64,000 nt of DNA. Origin: Polyporus tsugae. Taxonomy: Eukaryota; Basidiomycota; Agaricomycetes; Polyporales; Polyporaceae. This document shows, piece by piece, positions 35,142 through 46,147 of the stretch; the stretch's first letter is position 1, and each line of letters begins with the position of its first letter. The stretch lies in assembly GCA_024305745.1 (NCBI GenBank), contig JAHRBS010000001.1, positions 2,418,001 to 2,482,000 of the forward strand, in the 5' to 3' direction. The position numbers were made by a program, and so were the translations under genes. The notes beneath the pieces are model-generated. The model was not told where the DNA came from. It ran no database searches and saw nothing but the letters and a program-made list of their open reading frames with translations.

Positions 35142-38100
35142 TCATGCCTGGATGCCGATCACAGGGCTCAACCAGCTCTCGAAGTCCTTCTCCTGCGTCG
35201 GGTCGCCCGTGACCTTGAGCGCACGGAGGAGGATGCGGTACGGGCCGTTGGGGATCGTCGTCCCGTTCGTGAACTGCGGCTTCGGCAACGCGATCTCGTT
35301 GAAGCCCGTCCCGTCCTGCTCGCCCGAACCAGATTAGATCAGATCAGCTCTCACGCATCTCGAGACAGGGAAGCCATGACGTACGTTCAGGTTCGAGTTG
35401 CGCGGCTGGTAGGTCGCCGCGAACAGCGGGCCGACCGTCTGCACCGTCGCGAACGTGTTCGACTTGGTGTCCCACGGGAAGGAGTAGTCCCACCGCTCAA
35501 ACACGTGCACGCCCTCGTCGCGCCTGCTCAGCGACGTCGTCAACTTGATGTCTGGCTTCACGAGGTCGAACCGGATCAGCGGCGTGCCGAAGTTCAGGCG
35601 CGACGTCACCGACGGGAAGTCGTTGCCCTGGAACGTGAAGTTCTGCGTCGTGTTCACCACGTTGCTGTTCGAGTCGAAGATCGCGGGGATCTTCACGCCG
35701 AAGAACGTGTCCGAGTTGTCGACGACCTGCGTGTCCTTGAGCGCCGCCGCGAGGCCAAGGTACGTGACGTGGTAGCTCTCCTCCGTGTTCGCGACTTCGA
35801 GGAAGCCGGAGAACACGGGGTTGTCCGTAGAGTTCAGGCCCTTGGGCGGCTTGATGACGACAACGACCGTCTCAGACAAGCCGGGCCAGATAGTGAGGGA
35901 GGAGGGGAAGAATTCGACGGTTGCAGCCGTGGCAGAGAGGGGGACGGGGCCGGTTGCGGGTATGCCCTACAACACAATGTGAGCGACTCGTCACGTTGGT
36001 ACGCACGGTGAACCAGACCAACCTGCTGGAACGTGAGCGCAGTGCCCGCGGGGTGGTGCGTGATCTTGAAGCTCTTCTTGTCCTTGCCGTTGTTCTTCAC
36101 AGTGAAAGTGTGACTGTGAGACGTGGTCAGTATGACTGGCATGCTAGGAGACGCGACAAGCAATACTACTAACATGGCCTTGTAGTGGGCAGTGTCGTTG
36201 GTGATGAGCTCCGAGGGCGAAACGAAGACCTCCGAGTGGACGGCCGCGAACGCGTCGATCAAACCAGCGCCCTGCTGGGTCACACTCTGGAGCGGGTCGC
36301 CGTCAGTCTTGCTCGAGGGCACGCGCTGCGCGGTCGTCTCGAAGATCGTGCGCGCGTTACGGCCGACCTCGGCCGCCGTGCCACGGGTCTGGAAGAGTAG
36401 CGCAGAGACACCAGCCATGAACGGCGTCGCCATCGACGTGCCGGAAAGCACGGCGTAGCTGCCCATCGGGACGGGGTACGTCGACAGGATGTTGCCACCG
36501 GGGGCGGCGATCGCGGGCTTGAAGTAGAAGTCGTTCGAAGGGCCGTAGGTTGTGAAGTCGGAAATGAGGCCACCGTGCGGGTCGGGGAACTCGGTGCTCG
36601 CGCCGGACTGGGGGAAGGAGACGGAGATCTCCTTGCCAGCCGCGAGTTGCTGGGCAAGCTGTGGGCGTAGTGAGTGTAAGGTGACGTGCTCTTATTCGAA
36701 TTCTGACGAGGACACGTACGAAAGTTCCATCGGCAGCCTGGATGAGGGCCGCAGTGTAGTTCCCAACCTCAATGCCAGCAAAGCCATTACCATTGCTACA
36801 AGTGAACGTTTTTAGTATGTCCCCCTTGAACAGAACTTCGGTACGTACTCGTAGATGAGGGTCACTTTCGCACCCTTAGCTGCAACGTTGGCCAACTTCT
36901 GCGTCTAGAAGCAGAGTTCAACATCGGGCAGAGCTCTCAAACAGTATTGATGTAAACTCACGAAGGCGCAAGAACCGCGGCGGACGAGGACGACGTACTT
37001 GGACAAGTCGGGCGTGGTGTCGGGAAGAGGGTTGCACGCGTCGTCAACGATAGTGGAGTCGTTGCTCGTAGCATAGAGCGGCAAGGTGTCCTTGACGGGG
37101 AGAGGAAGTGCGCTGAAGTACGTGATCGGGTCGTGCGTGACGCCTTGAACCGTGAGGTTCTGAAGGGGAATGATCGTGTTGTCGAGAGAGGCGACGGAGA
37201 TGGCGTCGATGGCGTTACCGGGGCTGGAGCTGTACCAGGAACCAACTGCGCCGTCATTACCTGCATTCGTAATGCCGCGTCAGTTAGAGGCTTGATCCAC
37301 ATAGAGGGGCTCGATGTCGGGGCATATGATCCCCAATACCAGACTTACCAGCCGCAATAGTGACGATGCGTCCAGCAGCAGCAATCCGGCTCGAGACGAC
37401 AGAGCTCGACGACTCGGTCCAACCGTCAGAGCCACCAAGCGACAGAGTGAGGATGTCGTTGCCATCTTTGTAACCTTGAAGTAGTGCCTCCACGATAACT
37501 GTCAGAGACAGACGTCAAATGAGGACATCAATATTGGTGCTTGGACAGAGGAAATGCGGAAAGCGGAATGCTCACTGTCGTCGCTGACGGAACCCGCACA
37601 GCCGAAGATCCTGTACGAGTTAATCGACGCCTCGTACGCAACGCCGCTGATGTTGAACGGATTTCCCGGGTCAGCACCGATGATGCCCTACGATCGATAG
37701 ACGTTAACAGCTTGGTCCGCAGATTTGCATAGGCCAGAGGCTTACCGCGACGTGCGTTCCATGACCATTGCACTGGTCGAGAGGGTCATTATCGGGAGTG
37801 GGTGTGTTGGTACCTGCACAGCATTATGAGCGTCATCCCTTCTCTGTACTTGCAGGTTTCGAAGTACCATCTGTACATGATGTTAACGCCAGTCATTAGG
37901 AAGTGGTAATGATGGGACTAACTGTAAGCATCCCCGACGAAGTCGTGACCACCAATGACCTTGTGGCCAGCGCCAAAAGCGCCACCGAGGGCAGGGTGGG
38001 TGTAGTCGACACCCGTATCAATACTAGGGAAAGTGTTACAACGACCAAAGGAAGGGAATAAGTCGCTATGACTCACATTCCGATCTTGATGCCCTTTCCC

Positions 38101-38864
38101 AAGATCCCCTGTGCGTGCAACTTGTCGACATTCTGAGAAGCGTTATGAGGTCAGTGTGTGAAGAAGCAAAAACAGGAACCCTCACAGTGATAATGTGGGT
38201 GGACTCCGAGTCGGCGGGGATCGCTGGGTCGGTTGGCCCCGTGACAACGTGTTTCGTGACCGGCCTACAAATGGTCAGTGTGTATGTCCGAAGAAAATGG
38301 AGAGGCACTGAACAGACTTACTTAGGAGGGGGTATAATCGTAACCGGGCGAATGGCCTTCACACCGGGAATTTCGCGTACTTTTGCGACATCCTATGCAG
38401 GCGACGCAACCCTCAATCAAAGAATACACATGCGTCTCTGGCGCATGACATACATGGGCATTCTGACGGGCGCGATGCGTAAGTTCGGGGAGGATCGAGC
38501 GCTAATAGGTGATGCACGTACGTCCAACGTCAATACGGAGCCAGTGAACAGACCAGGGGAGTCGAATTCCTTGTCGACCGTGTACAAAAGCTCCCTCTTC
38601 TGAAGGTGCTCGTAGACGATCTCATGGGGCTGCACATGCCTTCGCCTTAGCGTGAGGCTCGACGAAGAATCATGGAAGAAGACGCACCCTACGGGCGTCG
38701 AGCGCACGCCTGCCGGGGATGTTCTGGGCACTGTCAACCTCGACGATGAACTTGTTCGGGAGCGTGTTGCCGAAAGTCGTGGACCGGGTGATATCTGAAG
38801 GAGAGAATTTGGCAGCCAAAACGGCGCCGGTGGCGGCAAGGAGCGGAAGGAAAACCGAAGCCAT
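35142..38864 (-). CDS. Secreted subtilisin-like serine protease, family S8, with I9 prodomain
   Basis: The only complete S8 copy. The start at 38,864 gives a signal peptide (MASVFLPLLAATGAVLAA) and then a propeptide-inhibitor I9 region (KFIVEVD, DKEFDSPGLFTGS, IPGVKAIRPV). The triad is visible: Asp in DTGVDYTHPALGG (codon 38,019-38,017), His in CNGHGTHVA (37,763-37,761) and Ser in GTSMATPFMAGV (near 36,435). A PA-type insert lies between His and Ser. A C-terminal Fn3-like domain ends FESWLSPVIGIQA at 35,142. More than ten short introns split it; the join between the first two exons could not be fixed. Known family role: extracellular proteolysis, often for nutrition or interaction with other organisms. 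It lies next to kinase B3 and ends the array. Truncated relatives sit at 5,102 and 20,469. Confidence 0.85.
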
Positions 38865-40644
38865 GGGTGGCGCGATGCCGACGGAAGCCGGGGACAAAAG
38901 GAGTGGAAGGGCTACGAGTAGCGTTGAAGGGATCCCGTCGGGCAATCGAGCAGCTCTTTATACGTGGTCGGCTGGCCCCGCATCCTCCCGCCCTTTGCTT
39001 GACAGCAGCATCCCCACTGCGTCCCCCTGAAGGCAGAGACATCGTGAATACGTGAATCGCGATCGTGTGATATGGTCGGGAAGCACATGGGCGTATGAGG
39101 AACAGCGCAATGTACGGGACGGGGGAGCCATGGGTGCGGGGTTCCTGGATTATGATTCCAAGCGTGATTCGAGTGTGATTCGTCGCACAAGAGGTAAATC
39201 TGTGGCAAAGTCTCAGAGACGGAAACTGACGGAGTGCGACGGGATGATTGTGGCAAGCCAAGGTCAGCTTGGCGAGAAGGTTGCCCCATCACGGTCCCGA
39301 CGGAGCGCATCACTAGTGCGTTTGTCGCAATCTTGTCGCGTGCAAGAGAGATTGGCCACAGTCCATCAACTGACGTCGTTGGCGTGAGCAAGCTCGCAAT
39401 TGCTCTGAGACGCTATCGAGGACAGAGGATACGAAGTGGCTTACTTATTCTCTTTTCTCGACCGGCAGGAATACTTACACGAGCTTGAGAGAAGGCCTTG
39501 GGGCCAACTTGAACTGGTGACCGATGAGAGCGTCGTGTCTTGTTCCCCTCAGTGCAAAGCTTACTTATCGGGGTCGGAAGTGGCCGGCGGGCGGATCCAG
39601 ACAGTGAGCAACGCGGTGTTGACGTGGTGACGGCGTGGTCGGGACATGGTCGTCGACTGGCAACGCAATCGATGTCGATCGTTTGTCCTCGACTCGGCCC
39701 GGCCAGGCCTCCGGGCGCTAAATACCGCCACCGTCCCTCATCACCATGTGGGCCTGGCGTGTGGACTGGGCAGGAACTCGGTCTCGCACAATCTCTTCAA
39801 GTCAAGTGTTTGTTCGACGTTCGTCCATCACCACTAAGTACTTATTTGCAGCCATATCAAGTGCGCCCGTTCACCCATTCACGACGCAACCAAGCGTAAG
39901 AACGGACAGGCACACAGATACGTCCTGTAGGAGGCTGTAAGTAGATATGGCTTTGGATGATCACCAGTCCGAACCCCGGACGGTTTAGACAGACCGGTGT
40001 GTACTTATGTCCGAGTCGTTCTTAAGCTTCAACGACAACTTTCAGTCATTCAAAATTTTATAACAGGAGCTTTACACTAGTGAACTCGGAGTTAGCATAC
40101 ATGTACTTACTTTAGAATTTAGAAAACGCCCGGCGATCAAACCTGGACCCATACTCCACAACTCCTCGCTCCACTTTTTGATGCCCCTAAAATTAATGCC
40201 TTGGGGGCCGAAGACTTTACAGCGCAGGATCTGTTAGTCCTCGATTCGTCCAACCAAGCCTCCTCCACATGATTGCCACCCCCCCTAGAGCAAGTTAAGA
40301 ATCCACGCTCGCGGGGCCTCGCCGAACTTGGCTTGATCAATGTTAACTCAACCTCGTTCAAGCTCCCTCGGACTGCCGATCGAGGAACATGTATCGGCCC
40401 CAACGCCGGGCGTACATCGGACGGCACAACGGAACGGATGAATCGATGACGTTCAGCAAACCCTTCACTGCGTCATACCACTGTCCTTGACCGTCATCAT
40501 GCATATACCTCGGCAAGTTTCTCTCCGACCTTAAGTATAATGCTGCTCACTCTCTCCTCTCCCGCTTTCAAGCTCATCGCTCGCCACAACACCACTCACA
40601 CCGTAGCTTACATCTACGCGACTACCAGAACCTTCTCCGCCAAC
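38865..40644. other. Intergenic region at the edge of the array
   Basis: About 1.8 kb between the divergent protease and cupin genes. Neither flank of it is repeated elsewhere in the window. An open frame at 40,137-40,427 (-) has no recognised family. A TATA-like AGTATAA is at 40,534-40,540, about 105 bp before the cupin start codon at 40,645. Otherwise I see no gene. Confidence 0.5.
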
Positions 40645-41323
40645 ATGTCCCAGTGGAAGCCGAACACAGACCCTCCGAAGACGGTCGCGATCTTCAGGAA
40701 CATCGTCCAGGTCGCGTCCGAGAGCGACAAGTTCAGGCGCGTGGTCTGGACTGGGCGGAACAGCCAGCTTGTCATCATGACCATTCCTGTCGGCGGGGAG
40801 ATCGGGGAGGTGAGTATATGTGTATTTGGAGTGCATATATGCGCTCACTGGGGGTCGTAGGAGAGGCACACCGTCGACCAGCACCTCAACTTTCTCTCCG
40901 GCATGGCTACGGCTGTCATCGACGGGAAGCGGGTGGGTTTCATGCGCATGTAGTCAGTTGGCACACCGCTCAGGCTCGCTTATAGGAGGAGGCCATCAAG
41001 CCTGGCGATGTTGTGATCGTCCCCGCGGGAACACTGCACAACGTGAGTTGGTTATGTGCATGGTTACCTGCGCATGCACTCACCTTATGCCGTGGATTGT
41101 AGTTCAAGAATAGCGGCCCGACCCCGCTGATCGTTTCGACGGTGAGCCCACCCGTCCCGACGTCGCTTTCTGTCGCAAATGACCTATTCCGCTACAGGTA
41201 TACGCGCCGGCCGAGCACAAGGCCGATACTGTCCATGACACTATGGAGCAGGGGGAGAAACTCGAAGAAGACGGGAAGGACGAGCCCCCCTCGTGGGCGA
41301 AGGAGCTTCACAAGAAACCGTGA
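40645..41323 (+). CDS. Small cupin-domain protein (152 aa)
   Basis: Five exons: 40,645-40,809, 40,861-40,932, 40,986-41,042, 41,103-41,141 and 41,198-41,323, total 459 nt in frame. The product starts MSQWKPNTDPPKTVAIFRN and forms one conserved cupin barrel. The metal-site motifs are seen as GEERHTVDQHLNFLSG (motif 1) and PAGTLHNFKN (motif 2), with KPGDVVIVPAG between them. The C-terminal tail is charged (ADTVHDTMEQGEKLEEDG). Small cupins of this kind are widespread; the exact reaction is unknown. An in-frame upstream Met at 40,540 would add 35 residues with no acidic residue, like a mitochondrial presequence, but a TATA-like site overlaps that Met, so 40,645 is preferred. It is convergent with the glutaredoxin gene (160 bp apart). 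Confidence 0.8.
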
Positions 41324-41483
41324 GCGCTAACATAGCGCAATTCGTTGAGCATGTCCTCGGCCCTCGTCTGATATCGTAGGAGATCTTAGAGCCAGTTCGG
41401 GATTGAGAATGAAAGAGCACGTTCGCCTATCATACAACATTGGTGTGCTAAATGATTCGATTACCCACATTTGACTCACAGAA

Positions 41484-42343
41484 CTACGATTCCGTCTGCG
41501 GCGGTGGCGACGAAGATTCGGACGGTCCTTTGACCGTGAGCCCAGCTTCCTCCAATAGTCTTTTCAGTCTGTGCTCGTCATGCAACTTAGCGATATCGTC
41601 CGAGCCCCCGATTGAACTTCCCTGTTGTCGCGAATCAGCATCTCACAGCTGCTGGGAATTGTCTCGGGAACTTACCTTCAAAATGATATTTGGGACTGTC
41701 CTCCGCTCTGTCAGCCTTGCAAGGATGGCTTGCACCTGGGGACCATCCGAACGGACATTCAACTCAATGACCTTTGGAGGCGGCGTGATGTCGTAGGAGG
41801 TTAACAGGTCCTTCGCTCTCTTGGAGTACCTGACACACGACCTCGTCAGGTGAATGCTTACGAGCCCGAACAAGATTAGGACACTTACGGGCAATACGTC
41901 TTGCTGAACACCACAAGCGGATACTGCTCCTTCAGCCTCTTTAGATGGTCATCCCACTCATAATTCCCGTCGGGCGAATAAACCTGCAAGTCGACGGGGT
42001 TGTCCGCATCGACCTGCACGCTCCCCAAGCCCTTGACGCGTATCGAGCCGCCGTCCTCGTCCAATTTGCGTTCCGGATGGGCGGTGATGAAGTGCAAGAG
42101 CGCATCGATCTCGCGCACATCCGCGTTGGCCTTGGCCTTGGCCACGCGGCCCGCGCGCGAGGAGTCGGGCGAGAAACCAACGTCTTTGAGGGACCCGGAG
42201 AGGGAGAGCGACGAGAGGAAGGACGGCGGGCCGTACTGCGTGAGGTAGAAGACGGACGCGAGTGTGAGGAGGAGGAGTATCCAGAGGGTGCGGCGGCGGC
42301 GGTAGGGCGAGCCTGTCCATGGTCGTGCGGCGGGGGGCTTCAT
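41484..42343 (-). CDS. Membrane-anchored monothiol glutaredoxin, Grx6/Grx7 type
   Basis: Three exons. The N-terminus is basic and then has one hydrophobic segment (LWILLLLTLASVFYL), fitting a type II anchor in the early secretory pathway. A linker follows, then the glutaredoxin domain: VVFSKTYCPYSKRAK gives active-site CPYS, assembled across an intron; TVPNIIL carries the cis-proline (TVP) region; and GSSIGGSDDI is the glutathione-binding end. The C-terminus is EAGLTVKGPSESSSPPPQTES. The yeast relatives Grx6 and Grx7 are ER/Golgi glutaredoxins acting on glutathione-mixed disulfides. Its start lies 433 bp from the divergent COG2 start. Confidence 0.88.
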
Positions 42344-42776
42344 CGTCCTCTGAGTCCTATGGCAGCGATGTGGATCCGGGTGGAGGGCTCCTCGTCACAG
42401 CGCTGGGAGCAGTACTAGGAAGGGGTGCAGCCTGAGCAAGGCTTATGTACGCTGTACGGGCGCGAACTTTGACGGCTGCAGCAGCGTCAATCTGGTGGTG
42501 GACAGGTGCCAGAGGATGTCGGGGAAGCCCAAGGGCGATGGAGGCGTGAGGGAGAGGGAGGCAGGATGCACCTATGGTCTGTAGTCATTGACACACGTAA
42601 CTGGGACCACGGTCCACAGTAGCAGGTCGCCGCGTGGGAATATCTACTCACGTAGGCGTAAGTGGCGCAGCAGCTTCACTCGAAATTCAAACCACTCTCC
42701 ACATCCTCAACTTGTCCTCAACGGCGATAGATTCTCACCGACTTGGCAGCACCATAACATTTGGGCGACCCGCCCC

Positions 42777-45700
42777 ATGGCATCTTTCAAAAGTCCTGAT
42801 ACTGCGGGCTCCCGGGATCCTTTCGACCTCGACAGGCTTGCGGAAGAGCTCGTAGCCCGCGAGTCCTCCGCTCCAGGCAGGAAGGTCAACGGCTTCGACG
42901 ACAATGAGCTGCCGGAGGGAGCGGGCGACTTGCCTGTCTATACCCCACTATCTCACGACGACCAATTCCTCTCCGCCGAGACGTTTGACGTCGAACAGTT
43001 CCTGCTTTCGCGCACATACACCTCGCTACCGGACTTGCGGACGGAGCTGCGGGAATACCTTGCCACGCTGAAGGAGGAGCTCGTCAAGTTGATCAACGAT
43101 GACTACGAGGCGTTCATCAGTCTCAGCACGGACCTGCGGGGCGAGGGGACGCGGTTAGAGAGCATGAAGCGGCCGCTGACGGAGCTGAAGGCGCGGGTGC
43201 TCGTACGTCGTGCCCACTTTGTCGTAGGCCCATATTATGTTAATCGGAATATATTTGGTCGTGCACGTAGGAAGCACGAAAGACACTCCAGGTCATTCAG
43301 GACGAGATCAAGGAGAAGTTGGACAAGCGTGCGGTCATCCGCGAGCAGAAGGCGTTCCTCCACTTGCTGCTGAAGATCTCGGAGTCCATTACGCGGTTAG
43401 AGACACTGTTGCTCATCACCTCACCAGACGATGCGGGCAAGGATGGCCCTTCCGTTGGAACTAGGTCAATGGCATCTCATACGGATCCCGACGCGGACGA
43501 TAGGTGAGTCTATGTGAACGGAGCAGCTACGAGCATTCTCAAGCTATCCCGCGATGTCAGGACACGAGGGAACCACGCAAAGCATATAGCACGCGTCGCA
43601 GCCGAGTATACCCAGCTGCTCTACCATGTCTCACGAGCACGCGCAGAACCTTGTGCGTTCATTGACGAATCTCAATGGGTTTGTGAGCCCTTTCCCACTG
43701 CCGTTGCACTACCCCACTGAACCTGACGCACACATAGCGCGTCGACCGTATCAAGTCGACACTGTCTTCTGACCTGGACCATCTGTTCGCGACGACGTTG
43801 AACTCGCTCGTCGGTGGCCACGGCAAGTCAAGCAAAGTGACTGAAATTGAGAAGTCAAAACTCTACGCGGACGTGACAGAGTGCCTGCGTACATACGACA
43901 TGCTCGGACTCTGGCGAGACGCGGAGGACGTTCTCCGACGAGAAGTCGTGCGGGAGTTCGTCAAGAATGTATGTCACCGGTCCTGCGTTGCTCTTAGGAA
44001 ACCCCTTCTGATGTGTTGCACAGACGATATATCCCGGTGCCCTCTCCGCCCCCCGCTCACCCATCGTCCCACACACACCATTACCCTCCCGAATAGGCGC
44101 GTCCTCCGCTCCGCCTCTGACCGCGTCCCTTGCCCCCCGCACACCATACACTCCCTTCACCGCCTTCGCCTCCAAGCAGAACCCATTCGAGTTCGCGCTC
44201 CGCGCCGACGCGAACTCCTCCACGCCGAACTTCGCGCACATCCTCGACGAGACGGACGACCCGCTCGCGGCGCTCTATAACACCATCCTCCGCGTCATCG
44301 ACAAGGACATGCGCCGGATCATGGAGATCGCGGAGGCTGTATGCGCCAAGTCCGGCTCGCGCGTCGCGGCGGACCACGGCGAGAAGCGAGACGGAGAGGA
44401 GCCCGGGTTCGAGGTGATGGCGAACGTCGTCTGGTCCGAGATCGGGCGGGCGCTGATGGACGAGCTCGGGAGCGTCATCTTTGCGGCGGGCAAGCCAGAC
44501 GACTTCCGAAAGGTCTGTGTTTAACCTCCCTGACAATCACTCACGAACGCGAGAAGGAAGCTGAACGCTGTACGGTTCGCAGCACCACGAGACGACGCAG
44601 GCGTTCATCCGTGCGCTGGAGTTCCTGGCGCCGTCGGTGCAGTCGGTGCGGGCGATGCGGGCGCACATCGTGTTCACGTCCTTCGAGAGGCGGTGGCAGC
44701 TTCCTGTGTACTTCCAGCTGCGGTGGAAGGGGATCGTCGCCAAGCTCGAGGACGCGCTCGCGACGACGAAACTGGAGCGGAACAAGGGTGTGTACATTTG
44801 TCGCCCTTGAAAGTCGTAGGTTGCAACCGTTGACCGTGTTGTACAGCCCTTGCACCGTTCGTCACACCGCAAGCTGCCGCTATTTGGGACGCTATTCGGG
44901 TATGCTGGAGCGCGGAGGTCTACATACCGGAACTTAACTCGAGGTTTTGGCGTTTTACGCTGCAGGTGTGTACGATAGTGCGGAACAGCTCTAGATCTGC
45001 GGTTTGTTCATTGTGCCTCCACGAAGCTCTTGAGCAGGTATCGAACATGGCTGGACAATAGTCTGCCTCCACCTGAGCCGACGGCCAAGGTTGCCGCTGC
45101 CGTTGCGGCTGAGCGAATAGGGGCCGTAGGTGTTCTTTTCTCGTGCGTATAGGCGCATGACAACTGAGAGGATGACAGTCAGTAGTGTCGCCCACGGCAC
45201 GATCTCCTACTCCTATACCAACAGAAGCTGTATCAGCCGAAACCATAGCGGCAGACGATTCACTGTTGCAGCAGTTCGCGACCGCGATCACCGACATGAA
45301 GGCACTCGAGACGCAGGTAATGAAGTTGTGGTTAGAGGAGCTGAACGCCATGCTGCCCGACTCAACACTCGCAGAGGGTGAGCAAGGCGTTACGCTGCAA
45401 GGTACGTCAAGCGAGTACCTTTCGATACCGCCACGACCTCTCACCTCCTCCCACAGATGCTTTGAAACACGCGCTGTCCAAGCTTACGTTCCTAGTCCCG
45501 ACCCTGACGAGCCAGGTCGTCCTCATCCTTTCCCGCCGCGGGTGCGACGCGCTCCTCCCGATGCGCTCCATCCCCTCGCAGTTCCGCGCGTCGGCCAAGA
45601 AGATGCCGACAGAACCCAGCTACTTCGTCTCGCTCATCTTCAAGCACACCAAGGCCTTCTTCGGCATCCAGACCGTCGACGGGCCCGCGTCCGCCCTCAA

Positions 45701-46019
45701 GGACAGCCTCCTCGCGCCCGTGGCCGGGGACGTGTTCGAGTTCGTCGCGCAGCGATACATCTACTTCCTGTCGGCGATGAAGAAGACGGAGGAGTCGCTC
45801 CGGCGGCTCAAGAAGGGCAAGAAGGCGACGTACTCGCTCTTCGGCGGGAGCAAGGGCGACGACGACGGGAAGGCGGACGAGGACAAGATCCGGACGCAGA
45901 TGATTCTCGACGTCGATGCGTTCGGGAGGGAGGCCCAGTCGTTGGGCGTTGCGGTCCAGGAGAACGCGACGTATAGAAGCCTAGTAGAGATGGCTCGCTC
46001 TAGTCTAACGGATGGTTAG
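42777..46019 (+). CDS. COG2: Conserved oligomeric Golgi complex subunit 2
   Basis: Subunit of the COG tethering complex, which receives retrograde vesicles at the Golgi. The N-terminal COG2 domain is clear: PFDLDRLAEELV, then FDVEQFLLSRTYTSLPDLR and ELREYLATLKEELVKLINDDY, followed by a coiled coil (KTLQVIQDEIKEKLDKRAVIR). The C-terminal COG2 domain includes HHETTQAFIRALEFLAPS, SLIFKHTKAFFGIQT and FEFVAQRYIYFLSAMKKTEE. At least eight exons are needed, several ending in GTACGT or GTTTGT donors. The start at 42,777 (MASFKSPDTAGSRDP) precedes the conserved domain; the open frame extends upstream to 42,588 but without conserved sequence. It ends 128 bp from the convergent VPS8 stop. Confidence 0.88.
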
Positions 46020-46147
46020 TCCGCTGTTACCCTTCGTCTCCCCAGTGACACCTCCTTACGTCCTCCCTTTTCATGTGCAGATGCTTGAGCTTGTCTTGTT
46101 TTCGCGCAACACCCCAAGAAATTACAATAAAAACGGACATATGCTGC

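Larger units (their letters stand above)
1..39000. repeat. Three-unit tandem segmental duplication carrying kinase, protease and unknown genes
   Basis: The same ordered set of genes recurs three times: gene 'a' at 33, 12,845 and 27,868; kinase A ending at 1570, 14,495 and 31,680; kinase B ending at 3315, 18,685 and 33,354; subtilase ending at 5102, 20,469 and 35,142; kinase C ending at 10,928, 25,934 and 29,660. Unit spacing is about 12.8 kb and 15.0 kb. Introns and intergenic DNA match as well as exons, so the copies are segmental duplications and not retrocopies. Unit 2 has two extra kinase relics. Unit 3 lacks the coiled-coil gene and has kinase C placed directly before kinase A. Exact unit edges were not aligned base by base. 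Confidence 0.85.

Noticed and set aside
34992..36011. A 339-codon plus-strand open frame
   Set aside because: It lies antisense over the S8 protease 3' exons, which have clear family motifs on the minus strand. The plus frame is Arg-rich shadow coding from GC-rich DNA and is broken in the other copies.
1..39000. Transposable-element array
   Set aside because: The repeated units carry intron-containing cellular-type genes without recombinase genes or long terminal repeats; segmental duplication explains them better.
40137..40427. A 96-codon minus-strand open frame as transposon remnant
   Set aside because: No transposase, integrase or reverse transcriptase motif and no terminal repeats were found.
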